Below are positions 28,519 through 37,665 of a stretch of 64,000 bases of DNA, piece after piece (the stretch's first letter is position 1; the number at the start of each line of letters is the position of its first letter). The notes beneath the pieces are model-generated. The model ran no database searches, had not been told where the DNA came from, and worked only from the letters and a program-made list of their open reading frames with translations. This DNA is from JBAXPV01 sp037132075 (GTDB lineage: Bacteria > Bacteroidota > Bacteroidia > Bacteroidales > CAIXZF01). Location: contig JBAXPV010000009.1 in assembly GCA_037132075.1 (NCBI GenBank), positions 57,337 through 121,336 of the forward strand. Direction: 5' to 3'. The translations under genes and the position numbers were made by a program.

Positions 28519-29826
28519 ATGAGCAAAACTGCTGATATTTCCCCTATCAAAATAGGGGATCCCAAGGTTATCAATGGCTGGGTCATGTACGATTGGGCCA
28601 ATTCAGTTTACCAGTTAACCATCGCTTCTGCAGTATTCCCCATTTATTACAGCGCTGTAACCCGCGCCGGCGGCTCAGATGTCGTCGATTTCTTTGGGTT
28701 TCATATCATAAACACCGTATTATATTCCTGGGGAATCGCCGCAGCTTATCTTTTCCTGGCGATTTTGACGCCACTGTGGTCTTCAATCGCTGATTATACC
28801 GGGCGCAGGAAAGCTTTTATGCAAGTGTTCACCCTGATAGGGGGCATAAGTTGTGCCACACTCTTTTTCTTTAATAAAGACAATATTGAACTTGGCATTC
28901 TATCCTTCTTTTTTGCCTGGATCGGTTATGGTGGCAGCCTGGTATTTTACAATTCTTTTTTGCCTTTAATTGCTGCTCCTGAAGACCAGGATAGAATTAG
29001 TGCCCGGGGTTATTCTATGGGTTACCTTGGCGGTGTTACTTTGTTGATTATAAATCTGATATTTATCCTGAAGCCAGGATGGTTTGGCATCACTGATACC
29101 AGCTTCCCAGCCAGGTTAGCCTTCCTCACTGTCGGCATTTGGTGGATTGGTTTTGCACAGATCACTTTTAAGGTTCTTCCTAAATATACTTTCGGTCAAA
29201 AGCAAGGTGGGAATGTCATCATGAAAGGCTATCAGGAGCTTAGGACTGTTTGGAACTTTGTCAAACATTCCAGGAAGATGACTTTGTACCTGGCTTCGTA
29301 TTTTTTCATGACAAGCGGTATTTTAACCGTGATGTTTATGGCAGCCACTTACGGTGAAAAGCAACTCAAACTTGGCAATGCAGTCTTGATCGGCACGATA
29401 CTGTGTATACAGTTGTTGGGCGTGGCCGGTGCCTGGTCTTTCGCCAGGATCTCAAAAAAATTAGGCAATATAAATACCTTGCTTATATCAGTATCAGCCT
29501 GGGTGATAATCTGTTATGCTGCATATATGATCACGGATGCTGTAGGATTTATGATCGTGGCCTGCTGTGTGGGAATCGTGATGGGAGGTTCTCAATCTCT
29601 GGCACGTTCAACCTGGTCAAAGATGTTACCTGAGACAGAAGACCATACATCTTATTTCAGCTTTTTCGATGTCATGGAAAAACTAGCCACCGTTGCCGGA
29701 ACCTTTAGTTTTGGAATTATGGAAGCGATCACTGGAAATATGAGAGCTTCTGTGCTATCTGTTGTAGTCTTTTTCCTATTCGGATTGTTTTTCCTTGTGC
29801 TGGTGAAGAGATTTGAGAAAAGGTAA
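28519..29826 (+). CDS. MFS transporter, UMF1 (Atg22-like) family
   Basis: A 435-residue integral membrane protein with about 12 predicted helices. The N-terminal segment INGWVMYDWANSVYQLTIASAVFPIYY is the signature of the UMF1 / vacuole-effluxer-Atg22-like branch of the major facilitator superfamily, as is GGSQSLARSTWSKMLPETEDHTSYFSFFDV near the end. The substrate is not known for bacterial members. It converges on lysS with a 15-base gap. Confidence 0.88.
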   Translation: MSKTADISPIKIGDPKVINGWVMYDWANSVYQLTIASAVFPIYYSAVTRAGGSDVVDFFGFHIINTVLYSWGIAAAYLFLAILTPLWSSIADYTGRRKAFMQVFTLIGGISCATLFFFNKDNIELGILSFFFAWIGYGGSLVFYNSFLPLIAAPEDQDRISARGYSMGYLGGVTLLIINLIFILKPGWFGITDTSFPARLAFLTVGIWWIGFAQITFKVLPKYTFGQKQGGNVIMKGYQELRTVWNFVKHSRKMTLYLASYFFMTSGILTVMFMAATYGEKQLKLGNAVLIGTILCIQLLGVAGAWSFARISKKLGNINTLLISVSAWVIICYAAYMITDAVGFMIVACCVGIVMGGSQSLARSTWSKMLPETEDHTSYFSFFDVMEKLATVAGTFSFGIMEAITGNMRASVLSVVVFFLFGLFFLVLVKRFEKR

Positions 29827-29841
29827 GGCCTGGATTTAAGG

Positions 29842-31560
29842 TTATTTCCAGCCCTGTAAGTCTTCCAGCTTCAGTGGCGTTATCTCCAGTTTCATTTTCT
29901 TTCGCATCCCATTCAGGTCGTTGAAGAGCTTATTGACATTCGCCAGGCGAAGCTGATCCAAGTTTATAATGCCCAGTTTGGTAAGGATGGGCACCCAAGC
30001 TTCCGGAATATTACTTCCTGCAAAACCGTGATCAACATCTTTTGTTTGATTGTCAATAACTTCTGGTCGCATTTGCGGGAAAAACAAGACTTCCTGGATA
30101 GAGGAAGAATTGGTCATGATCATACTCAAACGGTCAATGCCGATACCCAAACCTGCAGTCGGGGGCATCCCATATTCCAGGGCACGTAAAAAATCTTCAT
30201 CGAGAACCATTGACTCCTGGTCACCACGACGGCCTAACTCCAGCTGATCTTCAAATCGTTTTCGCTGATCGATAGGGTCATTCAATTCAGAAAAAGCATT
30301 ACAGATTTCTTTCCCGTTACAAATGGCTTCGAAACGTTCTACCAGGCCTGGCTTGGAGCGGTGTTTCTTGGCAAGCGGCGACATCTCTACCGGATAATCC
30401 GTGATGAATGTCGGTTGAATCAGTTTTCCTTCGCAACATTCACCAAAAATCTCATCAATCAGTTTCCCTTTTCCCATCGAAGCATCCACTTCAATTTTAA
30501 AGGTTTTTGCTGTGGCAACCAGTTGATCTTCATTCATCTGGCTGATGTCAACACCGGTATAATGGTCAATCGCCTCAAACATGGTAAAGCGCTTCCAGGG
30601 TCTCTGGAAGTTTATTTCATGGGCACCAACTGTAACGGTGGTCTTTCCGTGAAGTGCAAGAACAATATTTTCAACCATTTCTTCAACCAGGTTCATCATC
30701 CATTCATAATCCTTGTAAGCAACATAAAGCTCCATCTGGGTGAACTCAGGGTTGTGAAAACGGTCCATCCCTTCATTCCTGAAGTCTTTTGAAAATTCAA
30801 AGACCCCATCGTAACCGCCTACAATTAAGCGCTTTAGGTAGAGTTCGTTGGCGATTCTAAGGTACAGCGTCATGTCCAGGCTGTTGTGATGTGTCTTGAA
30901 AGGCCTGGCGGCGGCACCCCCATACAATGGCTGCAAAATAGGTGTTTCTACTTCAAGATAGCCGCGGCTTGTCAGGTAATTACGCATGGAATTCACCAGG
31001 GCTGTTCTTTTAATAAAGATATCGCGGACCTGGGGATTCACAATGAGGTCAACATAACGTTGGCGATACCGCAACTCCGGATCAGTAAAGGCATCGAAAA
31101 CCGCGTCGACTGTTTCTTTTACTACAGGTAGCGGACGAATTGATTTACAGAGCACCGTAAATTCTTTCACGTGGATGGTGATTTCTCCCATCTGGGTGGT
31201 AAAGACAAAACCTTTGATCCCGATGATATCCCCGATATCTAAAAGCTTCTTAAAGACGGTGTTATACATTGATTTATCCTCGCCCGGACATATGTCGTCG
31301 CGTTTGAAATACAATTGTATCCTGCCTTTCTCATCCTGTAATTCCGTAAAGGATGCGGCTCCCATGATACGACGGCTCATGATACGACCCGCAATGCTGA
31401 TATCCTGATAAAGCGTATTGTCGCCGGGAAAGTTTTTAAGGATGTCGGCCGAAGTGACATCGACGGGGTAAGTAGCTGCAGGAAAGGGATCTATCCCTGA
31501 TTTCTGCAATTCAAGCATCGCATTTCTGCGGAATATTTCCTGATCTGAAAGATGGTCCAT
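29842..31560 (-). CDS. lysS: Lysyl-tRNA synthetase (class II)
   Basis: A 572-residue class II synthetase. The start at 31560 (MDHLSDQEIFRRN) is preferred to a longer frame from 31602, because family members begin this way and a TAnnTTTG element lies 20 bases before it. The OB-fold anticodon-binding domain spans about residues 50-170, and class II motifs appear as FRNEGMDRFHNPEFTQME (motif 2) and GLGIGIDRLSMIMTNSSSIQEVLFFP (motif 3). A C-terminal extension of ~70 residues (after KDVDHG) with helix-hairpin-like sequence is usual in Bacteroidota. Downstream of recO by 38 bases. Confidence 0.96.
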   Translation of the reverse strand: MDHLSDQEIFRRNAMLELQKSGIDPFPAATYPVDVTSADILKNFPGDNTLYQDISIAGRIMSRRIMGAASFTELQDEKGRIQLYFKRDDICPGEDKSMYNTVFKKLLDIGDIIGIKGFVFTTQMGEITIHVKEFTVLCKSIRPLPVVKETVDAVFDAFTDPELRYRQRYVDLIVNPQVRDIFIKRTALVNSMRNYLTSRGYLEVETPILQPLYGGAAARPFKTHHNSLDMTLYLRIANELYLKRLIVGGYDGVFEFSKDFRNEGMDRFHNPEFTQMELYVAYKDYEWMMNLVEEMVENIVLALHGKTTVTVGAHEINFQRPWKRFTMFEAIDHYTGVDISQMNEDQLVATAKTFKIEVDASMGKGKLIDEIFGECCEGKLIQPTFITDYPVEMSPLAKKHRSKPGLVERFEAICNGKEICNAFSELNDPIDQRKRFEDQLELGRRGDQESMVLDEDFLRALEYGMPPTAGLGIGIDRLSMIMTNSSSIQEVLFFPQMRPEVIDNQTKDVDHGFAGSNIPEAWVPILTKLGIINLDQLRLANVNKLFNDLNGMRKKMKLEITPLKLEDLQGWK

Positions 31561-31579
31561 AGCACTGTTTAAAGGGCTG

Positions 31580-31587
31580 CAAAGGTA
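31580..31587 (-). promoter_or_regulatory. -7 element upstream of lysS
   Basis: The minus strand reads TACCTTTG (TAnnTTTG) 20 bases before the chosen lysS start, which supports that start. Confidence 0.45.
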
Positions 31588-31598
31588 AAAAGAAATGA

Positions 31599-32327
31599 TC
31601 AACCCAGAACTTGTTCCAGGATATGATGCGATTGAATATTTCCAAAACCTTGAAGATGAATACGATAATAATCCATCAATCCCATTAGCAGGTTTTTCCT
31701 TTGTTGATTATTAATAGAAATTTCCGACATATTCTCCCAACTTGCTGAGGAGTATTGAAACAAAACCTGGCTGATCTCTTTTGTAAGATAGTATTGATGC
31801 AGGGGTGGCGTATTCACATATACACCTTCAACCAAATCAAAATAAGGGTGTTGTAGATCCCAATTGCCGGAAGGGTAAAAGCCCAGGTATTTCGAGTATT
31901 GAACACAAAAACATAGATGAAAAGTGTTCAGATGAGCCGTAGCTTCATCTAAGCGGACAATGGAATCAAAGAGAAAATTAAAAAGTTCTGCGTTGGTTTC
32001 TTCTTCTTTTAAAGCTTTGTAAATTACTTCATTGAGGAAGATTGCCAGGGAGCTTTTTCGTATGTCGAAAGGAATATGGGTAAAGGGAAAGGCTGCATGA
32101 ATCTCTTTGATATGCTGAAGGTTTCCAAGTTCTTTATGATAAACGACCAGCTCCAGCAGGGAGAGATGCTGTAATAAGGCAGGGCTGATCAGTGGTTTCT
32201 TTTTCCTGACACCTTTGACGAGATAAGATTGAATCCCAAATAGTTCAGTATAAACTTTTAGAATGACACTACTTTCTGAATAGTTGACCTTATGCAGAAC
32301 GATCCCTCTGGTTTTGTGCAGGCTCAA
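31599..32327 (-). CDS. recO: DNA repair protein RecO
   Basis: A 242-residue protein with the N-terminal OB fold of RecO (KTRGIVLHKVNYSESSVILKVYTELFG) and a helical C-terminal domain. RecO loads RecA on gapped DNA with RecR. The zinc-finger cysteines found in some RecO proteins are absent, as often in Bacteroidota. It follows porZ by 9 bases and precedes lysS. Confidence 0.9.
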   Translation of the reverse strand: MSLHKTRGIVLHKVNYSESSVILKVYTELFGIQSYLVKGVRKKKPLISPALLQHLSLLELVVYHKELGNLQHIKEIHAAFPFTHIPFDIRKSSLAIFLNEVIYKALKEEETNAELFNFLFDSIVRLDEATAHLNTFHLCFCVQYSKYLGFYPSGNWDLQHPYFDLVEGVYVNTPPLHQYYLTKEISQVLFQYSSASWENMSEISINNQQRKNLLMGLMDYYRIHLQGFGNIQSHHILEQVLG

Positions 32328-32336
32328 ACCTTTAAG

Positions 32337-34685
32337 TTAATTGAGGAACAGGATTTTGGTAACGCAGGTTTCAGAACCGTCCTCATTGGAGACAAAAACA
32401 AGGTACACACCGCTACCAGCTTTTCTTCCGTCAAAGTTTCGGCCATTCCAGATTGCCTGTCCGCCTTCAGCAGTAGTTTGGTAAATCAGTCCACCGCCAA
32501 TATCGGTTATTTTGACATTGGCATTGCTTACCAGTCCTTTGATGGCAATAGAACCTGAATAGCCGGGTTCAACAGGGTTCGGGTAAACCAAAACGCTGCT
32601 GTTATTCTCACTGCCTTCCGTGGCAGTACTTTTATAAGAAACGATGCCTTTATCAGTACCAAAAAACACTTCTCCATTTTCCGGATTGATGGTAATGGCA
32701 GAAATAGTATTGGATAATAAGGGGCTATTTTCCTTGCTAAAATGCAAAATCTGTTTTGATCCGTCGGGCGACATTAAAAAGACCCCAGCACGATCGGTCC
32801 CAAACCATTTCCTGTTGGCGCCATCGATGGCTATTGCAGTAACGGCCTCTGTTTCAAGCAGATATTGAGTGTAGCCGCCAATGGTGATAAAAACTTTCTG
32901 CGCATCAAAATTCTGACCCGTAAAAACATTCTCAGGGGCATAGAAAACAGCAACGCCCTGGTCAGTCCCCAACCACACTTGCCCGTCTTTATCGCAGGCA
33001 ATGCTAAAAACCTGGGTTCCAGGGATATTGCCTAAAGAAATTCCGCTGGTGAGCTTTCTGGCATGGTCGTCGTTGGGATTCGTTAAAGTGTAATTATCCG
33101 AATAAACAAGCAAGGAATTACCCCTGAGTAATACCCATTTCTGGTTATAATGGTCGATGATCATCTTGCCCATGTCGATAGCTTCAGTCCCGGGGTATAA
33201 ATTCCCCAGGTCAAATGACATCCACTGACCACCTGGATATCTCTTGACGCTTAATACGTTGGGTGCACTGGAATTGCTTACCCACAAATTGTTGTCAGCA
33301 TCAAAAGCGAGTCCGCCAACCCAGGCCTTCCAGTCAGGGTATCCAACCACTGGCTGCAACGAACTGTTCTTGGAATTATAGACATTTTTGATCTTCCCGT
33401 CATACAACTCAACCAGGCCATTGCCCCAGGATCCGGCATAGACCCGTTTTGAATCACTGGGGTCGACAGCGACGGTAAGCAAGTCGCGAATACTGTCCAT
33501 ACCCGGATTTGACTGCCTGTTGGCACTGGACCAGGATTCATCCTGAAATGAATAGATGGCACCCAGGTCCCAGTTACTGCCCCAGGAAGGGTTCCTGCCA
33601 CCCGGAACCACAGCAAGGTGCCCGGAAGCGAATGCCATGTCGAAAACCTTTGCTCCAAGCGGACCATTGGGGAGAATCCGCTTAAAAGTCCAGGTGTTGT
33701 AATTTTCTACCAAAGCCTGGGCTTTGTCTGCAATCCATAAATGCCCGTCAGCTGAGATAATGGCAGCACTTGGCTGCGGGGAATAGGTAGTATCATCCAG
33801 GTTGTAAACGTACAGATGAAGCAAAGGCGCCAGATTGGAATCCTTGATGTCAACAAAATCTGCGTTTACCAATAACAGCTTATCCCCAAATGTCTTGATT
33901 TCACTTCGGGTAGAAGAATTATACTTGTCCAGGTAATCCCATCCCATACCTGTTTTAATAAACATCGTGTCATTGTTATAATTATCTGAATGTTTATTTA
34001 CGATAAGATTTCCTTTGAAATAAGCGACAGCATTGTATTTCTCGTTTGGAGTAAGGATATTTTCATCATGTGTCCAGGAAGCAAAGTTAGAGAGGTTCTG
34101 TCCACTAAGTAAAGCTGAAAAGATCCCTTTCTCAGTGGCCACAAAAAGGCTGGTCCCGTCGCTGGCCAGGTCGAATACCGCCAGTGGAGCACCTTCCGGT
34201 CCCAGGTAATAAGTCTCTTTGATTTCCATTTTAGCGATATCCACAACAACAACGCCGAAACCACAGCATAAATAGGCAAGCTTGTCAATGCAAATGATTT
34301 TGTAAATGTTCTTATTCCCTAAAATAGCCTTCCGTTTGATGTCGGAAAGATTGGTTACTTTATTGTCGGTGATCAGGTCGATATTCGCATTGGTATAAGA
34401 AACGACCAGAGTCTTGCTTGCAGAACACCAGGCAATGTCGCTTAAACCGACATCTGAAAGACTGTTAATTTTCGTCATGCGTGCGATGCTGTTGTCATCA
34501 CGGTCATAATAAAAGATGCCATAGGCAGTGGCCGTATAAATGCGCGACCCTGCTTCTGCAACTGCAATACAATTATTATAAGGTAGATGTTCTCTCCAAT
34601 CGCCAATGGGCATTACCTGGGCGAAAAGCGAAGCCCGGCAAACAGTGATCCCTATTAAAAAAACAATCCGGGTAAAGTACTTCAT
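32337..34685 (-). CDS. porZ: Type IX secretion system protein PorZ
   Basis: A 782-residue exported protein. The ATG at 34685 is chosen because the signal peptide (residues 1-23, ending LFAQ) follows directly. The sequence consists of two beta-propeller-like halves: GDWREHLPYNNCIAVAEAGSRIYTATAYGIFYYD and repeated blocks such as VWLGTDQGVAVF and KWFGTDRAGVFL. A T9SS C-terminal domain starts near VLVYPNPVEPGYSGSIAI. PorZ belongs to the outer-membrane attachment complex that links cargo to anionic LPS. Its coupling to recO is, from memory, a recurrent Bacteroidota arrangement. Together with the PorV-like gene and several cargo genes it shows that T9SS is active here. Confidence 0.85.
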   Translation of the reverse strand: MKYFTRIVFLIGITVCRASLFAQVMPIGDWREHLPYNNCIAVAEAGSRIYTATAYGIFYYDRDDNSIARMTKINSLSDVGLSDIAWCSASKTLVVSYTNANIDLITDNKVTNLSDIKRKAILGNKNIYKIICIDKLAYLCCGFGVVVVDIAKMEIKETYYLGPEGAPLAVFDLASDGTSLFVATEKGIFSALLSGQNLSNFASWTHDENILTPNEKYNAVAYFKGNLIVNKHSDNYNNDTMFIKTGMGWDYLDKYNSSTRSEIKTFGDKLLLVNADFVDIKDSNLAPLLHLYVYNLDDTTYSPQPSAAIISADGHLWIADKAQALVENYNTWTFKRILPNGPLGAKVFDMAFASGHLAVVPGGRNPSWGSNWDLGAIYSFQDESWSSANRQSNPGMDSIRDLLTVAVDPSDSKRVYAGSWGNGLVELYDGKIKNVYNSKNSSLQPVVGYPDWKAWVGGLAFDADNNLWVSNSSAPNVLSVKRYPGGQWMSFDLGNLYPGTEAIDMGKMIIDHYNQKWVLLRGNSLLVYSDNYTLTNPNDDHARKLTSGISLGNIPGTQVFSIACDKDGQVWLGTDQGVAVFYAPENVFTGQNFDAQKVFITIGGYTQYLLETEAVTAIAIDGANRKWFGTDRAGVFLMSPDGSKQILHFSKENSPLLSNTISAITINPENGEVFFGTDKGIVSYKSTATEGSENNSSVLVYPNPVEPGYSGSIAIKGLVSNANVKITDIGGGLIYQTTAEGGQAIWNGRNFDGRKAGSGVYLVFVSNEDGSETCVTKILFLN

Positions 34686-34703
34686 TTCTTGATTTTTCAG
34701 TTG

Positions 34704-34711
34704 CAAACCTA
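34704..34711 (-). promoter_or_regulatory. -7 element upstream of porZ
   Basis: The minus strand reads TAGGTTTG (TAnnTTTG) 19 bases before the chosen porZ start. Confidence 0.45.
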
Positions 34712-34771
34712 AGTATAATTCTCGTATCGCAGATAACTGAAAAATTTGGGAAATATTGCTGAGCGATTATA

Positions 34772-35269
34772 CTACTTACGTTCCTCCTTAATAATCTTTA
34801 TTTGTTTTTCATGCCTGGAATCCGGACATGAAGGAGGCATCATAATCATCATGTCGTCATTGGTTTCTATGGTGATTTTTTTACCGTGCTTTTTGTTTTT
34901 TATCTCAAATTTTGTGATCTGACCCCATGGAGTCATGCCCATGCCAAAAGGAAATGGGTCACTTGGGTTAAAATCACCCCCGGGCATATTTTTTAACACC
35001 ATAATTCTCTTACAATTCCCGACCATCCCTTCCTGTGGAATGTCCCCACCCATTAGCACCATCGTGTCTCCTTCAATAATAATTGTCGTGTCGTTCCTGC
35101 TGTTTTTCCCTTGGCCATCGTCCTTGGTGATCCGGACCACAACTTTCGTTGTCGATTCTTCCTTGTTTTCTTTTTGTGTCTGAGCTACAGCTCCCTGAGT
35201 CAGTAAGCCAAAACCCAGGCTCACAATAATATATTTGAAGCTTGCTGACAGAATATTTAATTTTCTCAT
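34772..35269 (-). CDS. Exported Met/Lys-rich protein of unknown function
   Basis: A 165-residue protein with a signal peptide (residues 1-29, ending AVA). The mature part is polar, has a central block rich in Met, Gly, Asp and Pro (DTMVLMGGDIPQEG, PGGDFNPSDPFPFGMGMTPWG) and ends in a Lys-rich segment. I do not recognise a family. It is divergent from a histidine kinase gene; the 130-base gap carries promoters in both directions and a direct repeat, so it may be controlled by that two-component system or act as a periplasmic accessory of it. This is inferred from position only. Confidence 0.6.
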   Translation of the reverse strand: MRKLNILSASFKYIIVSLGFGLLTQGAVAQTQKENKEESTTKVVVRITKDDGQGKNSRNDTTIIIEGDTMVLMGGDIPQEGMVGNCKRIMVLKNMPGGDFNPSDPFPFGMGMTPWGQITKFEIKNKKHGKKITIETNDDMMIMMPPSCPDSRHEKQIKIIKEERK

Positions 35270-35294
35270 TGTTGATGATTTTAATAATGATTAG

Positions 35295-35302
35295 CAAAGC
35301 TA
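35295..35302 (-). promoter_or_regulatory. -7 element for the exported protein gene
   Basis: The minus strand reads TAGCTTTG (TAnnTTTG) 26 bases before the start at 35269. Confidence 0.4.
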
Positions 35303-35317
35303 AGCATTTCGCGATTT

Positions 35318-35344
35318 GTTAAATTTGAACAATAGTTAAATTTG
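35318..35344. promoter_or_regulatory. Direct repeat in the divergent promoter region (possible response-regulator site)
   Basis: GTTAAATTTG occurs at 35318-35327 and again at 35335-35344, a 17-base period, between the divergent promoters of the exported protein and the histidine kinase. OmpR-type regulators usually bind paired direct repeats, so this is a candidate site for the regulator encoded at 36.96 kb. Confidence 0.4.
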
Positions 35345-35365
35345 GTTAAGGCTTCAAGAATCTTT

Positions 35366-35395
35366 CTTGCTGACAATTAGGTTTTTATACTTTTG
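35366..35395 (+). promoter_or_regulatory. Promoter for the histidine kinase gene (leaderless or nearly so)
   Basis: CTTG at 35366-35369, an 18-base spacer and TACTTTTG at 35388-35395 match the -33/-7 consensus. The ATG at 35400 begins 5 bases after the -7 element, so transcription would start at or very near the A of the start codon. Confidence 0.55.
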
Positions 35396-35399
35396 ACCT

Positions 35400-36968
35400 A
35401 TGAAAGGAAAATGGTTGTTGGTCCTGATTGTCCTGGGAAGCTTGGCAATGCTCGGCATTATTTTTGTCCAGCTGAGTTGGATTCGTAATGCGCTAAAAAT
35501 CAGCCAGGAGAGCTTTAATACTTCCGTAAATAATGCCCTCGTTAAAACGGTCGATAAGCTTGAAAAGAAAGAAGATGTGATTTTCATTACAGATAAATTC
35601 AACCTGAAACTGGATACCGGTTTGCCCTATCAAAATTCAAGCGCTGCCACACTAAGTCAAAAAGAAAAAAATAAAGCCATTGACAATGAAGTTGTTATAA
35701 AAAAATCAGATCCTGAATTACATGAGCGTATTGTTACAAATCATGAAATCACTTCTTCAGCCCTCACCGAATCGTCTTCCAATAACGACCGTAAAATATT
35801 AATGACAGAAACGGATCGTTTTGCCAAAAGGATCAATAAAATGAATGATGTGATCCGGGAAATCGTTGTCGAGGCTCAAAATAAAAACTTAAATATTGAA
35901 AACCGGCTCGACACCTTTAGCCTTCAGAAAGAACTGAACAAAGCGCTGCTCGACAACGGCATTCACTTACCCTATGAATTTGCGGTGATTCCTGCCGGAA
36001 AAGCAGCCCCACTAAATCTTCGTTCACGGAATTTCGCTGACGAATACCGGAATAAGTCATTTAAAGTCAGCCTATTCCCTAATGACCTGATCGCGAAGTC
36101 TAATTATTTACTGGTCTATTTCCCAAATCAGAAGAATGAATTGGTGAAATCAATGTCGTGGCTGATGACATTGTCGCTGATCTTTACATTCACCTTGCTT
36201 GTCGTGTTTGTCATGACAATTCTTGCTGTGTTCAAACAGAAAAAGATCTCTGAGATCAAAACGGACTTTATCAACAACATGACCCATGAATTTAAAACCC
36301 CGCTGGCAACGATTTCACTTGCCGTGGATTCTATCAACAATGCCAAAGTGATTGAGGACCCTGCCCTTATTCGGAATTACACCCAGGTGATCCGTGAAGA
36401 AAACAAACGCATGAATGCCCATGTTGAGCAGGTACTTCAGATGGCTTTATTTGATCGTCACGAGTTTAGTTTTGATTTGGCCAGGCTTGAGATGAACCTC
36501 CTCCTTAAAAAAGCCGTAGGGAGCATCAGGCTTCAGGTTGAGAAAAACCAGGGAAGCATCAGCCTGGAATTAAACGCAACGAAAGATACTGTTCTGGGTG
36601 ATCAGGTTCATCTCCTCAATTGTATCCTGAACCTCCTGGACAATGCCAATAAATATTCTCCTGAGAAGCCAGAAATTTTGGTTTACACAATAAACCGTGA
36701 CAAGATGATCGTTATAGGGATCTCAGATAAGGGAATTGGCATGTCGAAAGAGACCCAGAAACGGATTTTCGAGAAATTCTATCGGATTCCAACCGGAAAC
36801 ATCCACAATGTGAAAGGTTTCGGATTGGGATTAAGTTATGCCAAAGCCATTATTGACGGGCATCACGGAAGTATTAGCGTATGGAGTGAGACTGGAAGTG
36901 GTACTCGTATTGAGATAGTTTTACCTTTACCGAAAGAAGATAGAAAATCTGTTATCCATGAATCATAA
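35400..36968 (+). CDS. Membrane sensor histidine kinase (RprX-like)
   Basis: A 522-residue kinase. One membrane helix (~5-25), a periplasmic domain of ~210 residues, and a second helix (~243-268) are followed by a HisKA domain with the phosphorylated His296 in NMTHEFKTPLATISLA and a HATPase_c domain with N-box LLDNANKYSPEKP, ISDKGIGMS and GFGLGLSYAKAI. This architecture matches RprX-type Bacteroidota kinases. The response regulator gene overlaps its end by 11 bases. The signal is unknown. Confidence 0.9.
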   Translation: MKGKWLLVLIVLGSLAMLGIIFVQLSWIRNALKISQESFNTSVNNALVKTVDKLEKKEDVIFITDKFNLKLDTGLPYQNSSAATLSQKEKNKAIDNEVVIKKSDPELHERIVTNHEITSSALTESSSNNDRKILMTETDRFAKRINKMNDVIREIVVEAQNKNLNIENRLDTFSLQKELNKALLDNGIHLPYEFAVIPAGKAAPLNLRSRNFADEYRNKSFKVSLFPNDLIAKSNYLLVYFPNQKNELVKSMSWLMTLSLIFTFTLLVVFVMTILAVFKQKKISEIKTDFINNMTHEFKTPLATISLAVDSINNAKVIEDPALIRNYTQVIREENKRMNAHVEQVLQMALFDRHEFSFDLARLEMNLLLKKAVGSIRLQVEKNQGSISLELNATKDTVLGDQVHLLNCILNLLDNANKYSPEKPEILVYTINRDKMIVIGISDKGIGMSKETQKRIFEKFYRIPTGNIHNVKGFGLGLSYAKAIIDGHHGSISVWSETGSGTRIEIVLPLPKEDRKSVIHES

Positions 36969-37659
36969 GATGAAAATTTTGTTGGCTGAGGATGACCTCA
37001 ACTTTGGGTCAATCCTGAAGTCATACCTTGAACTGAATGATTTTGAAGTAGTCCTCAAGACTAATGGCAAACTAGCCTGGGCCGAATTCTTTAAAGATAA
37101 CTTCGACATCTGTATCCTTGACGTGATGATGCCCGAAATGGATGGTTTTGCCGTGGCTAAGGAGATCCGGGCCAGCGGAAAAGAAGTCCCGATTATCTTT
37201 TTGACCGCAAAGACCTTAAAGACGGACATGATCCAGGGCTTTGAGATCGGCGCTGATGACTACATCACCAAACCCTTTGATTCAGAAATTCTTTTACTGA
37301 AAATCAAAGCCATTACCCGCCGTAATGACCAGCTGTCAAACAAACCACAGACCATCGCTGAGGAGATCAGCATAGGACAGTATGTCTTTAACTACAAACA
37401 AAGGATATTGTCGTTTTCGAACGTTAAAAAGAGTGTCACACCCAAAGAATCAGAACTACTCCGACTGCTTTGCCTGGCAGGTGATAATATACTCTCTAAA
37501 AAAGAAGCACTGATGAAGATCTGGGGCGACGACAGCTATTTTGCTGCCCGCAGCATGGATGTCTTTATGGCCAGGATCCGGAAATACCTGAAAGATGACC
37601 CCAATGTTGAAATCCTTAGCGTTCATGGAAATGGATATCGTCTCATCATTAAATCCTGA
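36958..37659 (+). CDS. OmpR-family response regulator (RprY-like)
   Basis: A 233-residue regulator. The receiver domain (~1-125) has acidic residues in LLAEDDLNFG, the phospho-acceptor Asp55 in CILDVMMPEMDG, and Lys in DDYITKPFD. The winged-helix DNA-binding domain follows (~135-233; VTPKESELLRLLC, VHGNGYRLI). The ATG at 36958 overlaps the kinase gene by 11 bases; an in-frame ATG at 36970 is the alternative start. It ends 6 bases before the ispG frame's TTG and shares its reading frame, so read-through would fuse the two. Confidence 0.92.
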   Translation: MNHKMKILLAEDDLNFGSILKSYLELNDFEVVLKTNGKLAWAEFFKDNFDICILDVMMPEMDGFAVAKEIRASGKEVPIIFLTAKTLKTDMIQGFEIGADDYITKPFDSEILLLKIKAITRRNDQLSNKPQTIAEEISIGQYVFNYKQRILSFSNVKKSVTPKESELLRLLCLAGDNILSKKEALMKIWGDDSYFAARSMDVFMARIRKYLKDDPNVEILSVHGNGYRLIIKS

Positions 37660-37665
37660 TTTTCA

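Noticed and set aside
29826..29880. Hairpin CTGGA…TCCAG between the MFS gene and lysS as a terminator
   Set aside because: The stem is only 5 bp with a 12-base loop and overlaps the lysS 3' end; too weak.
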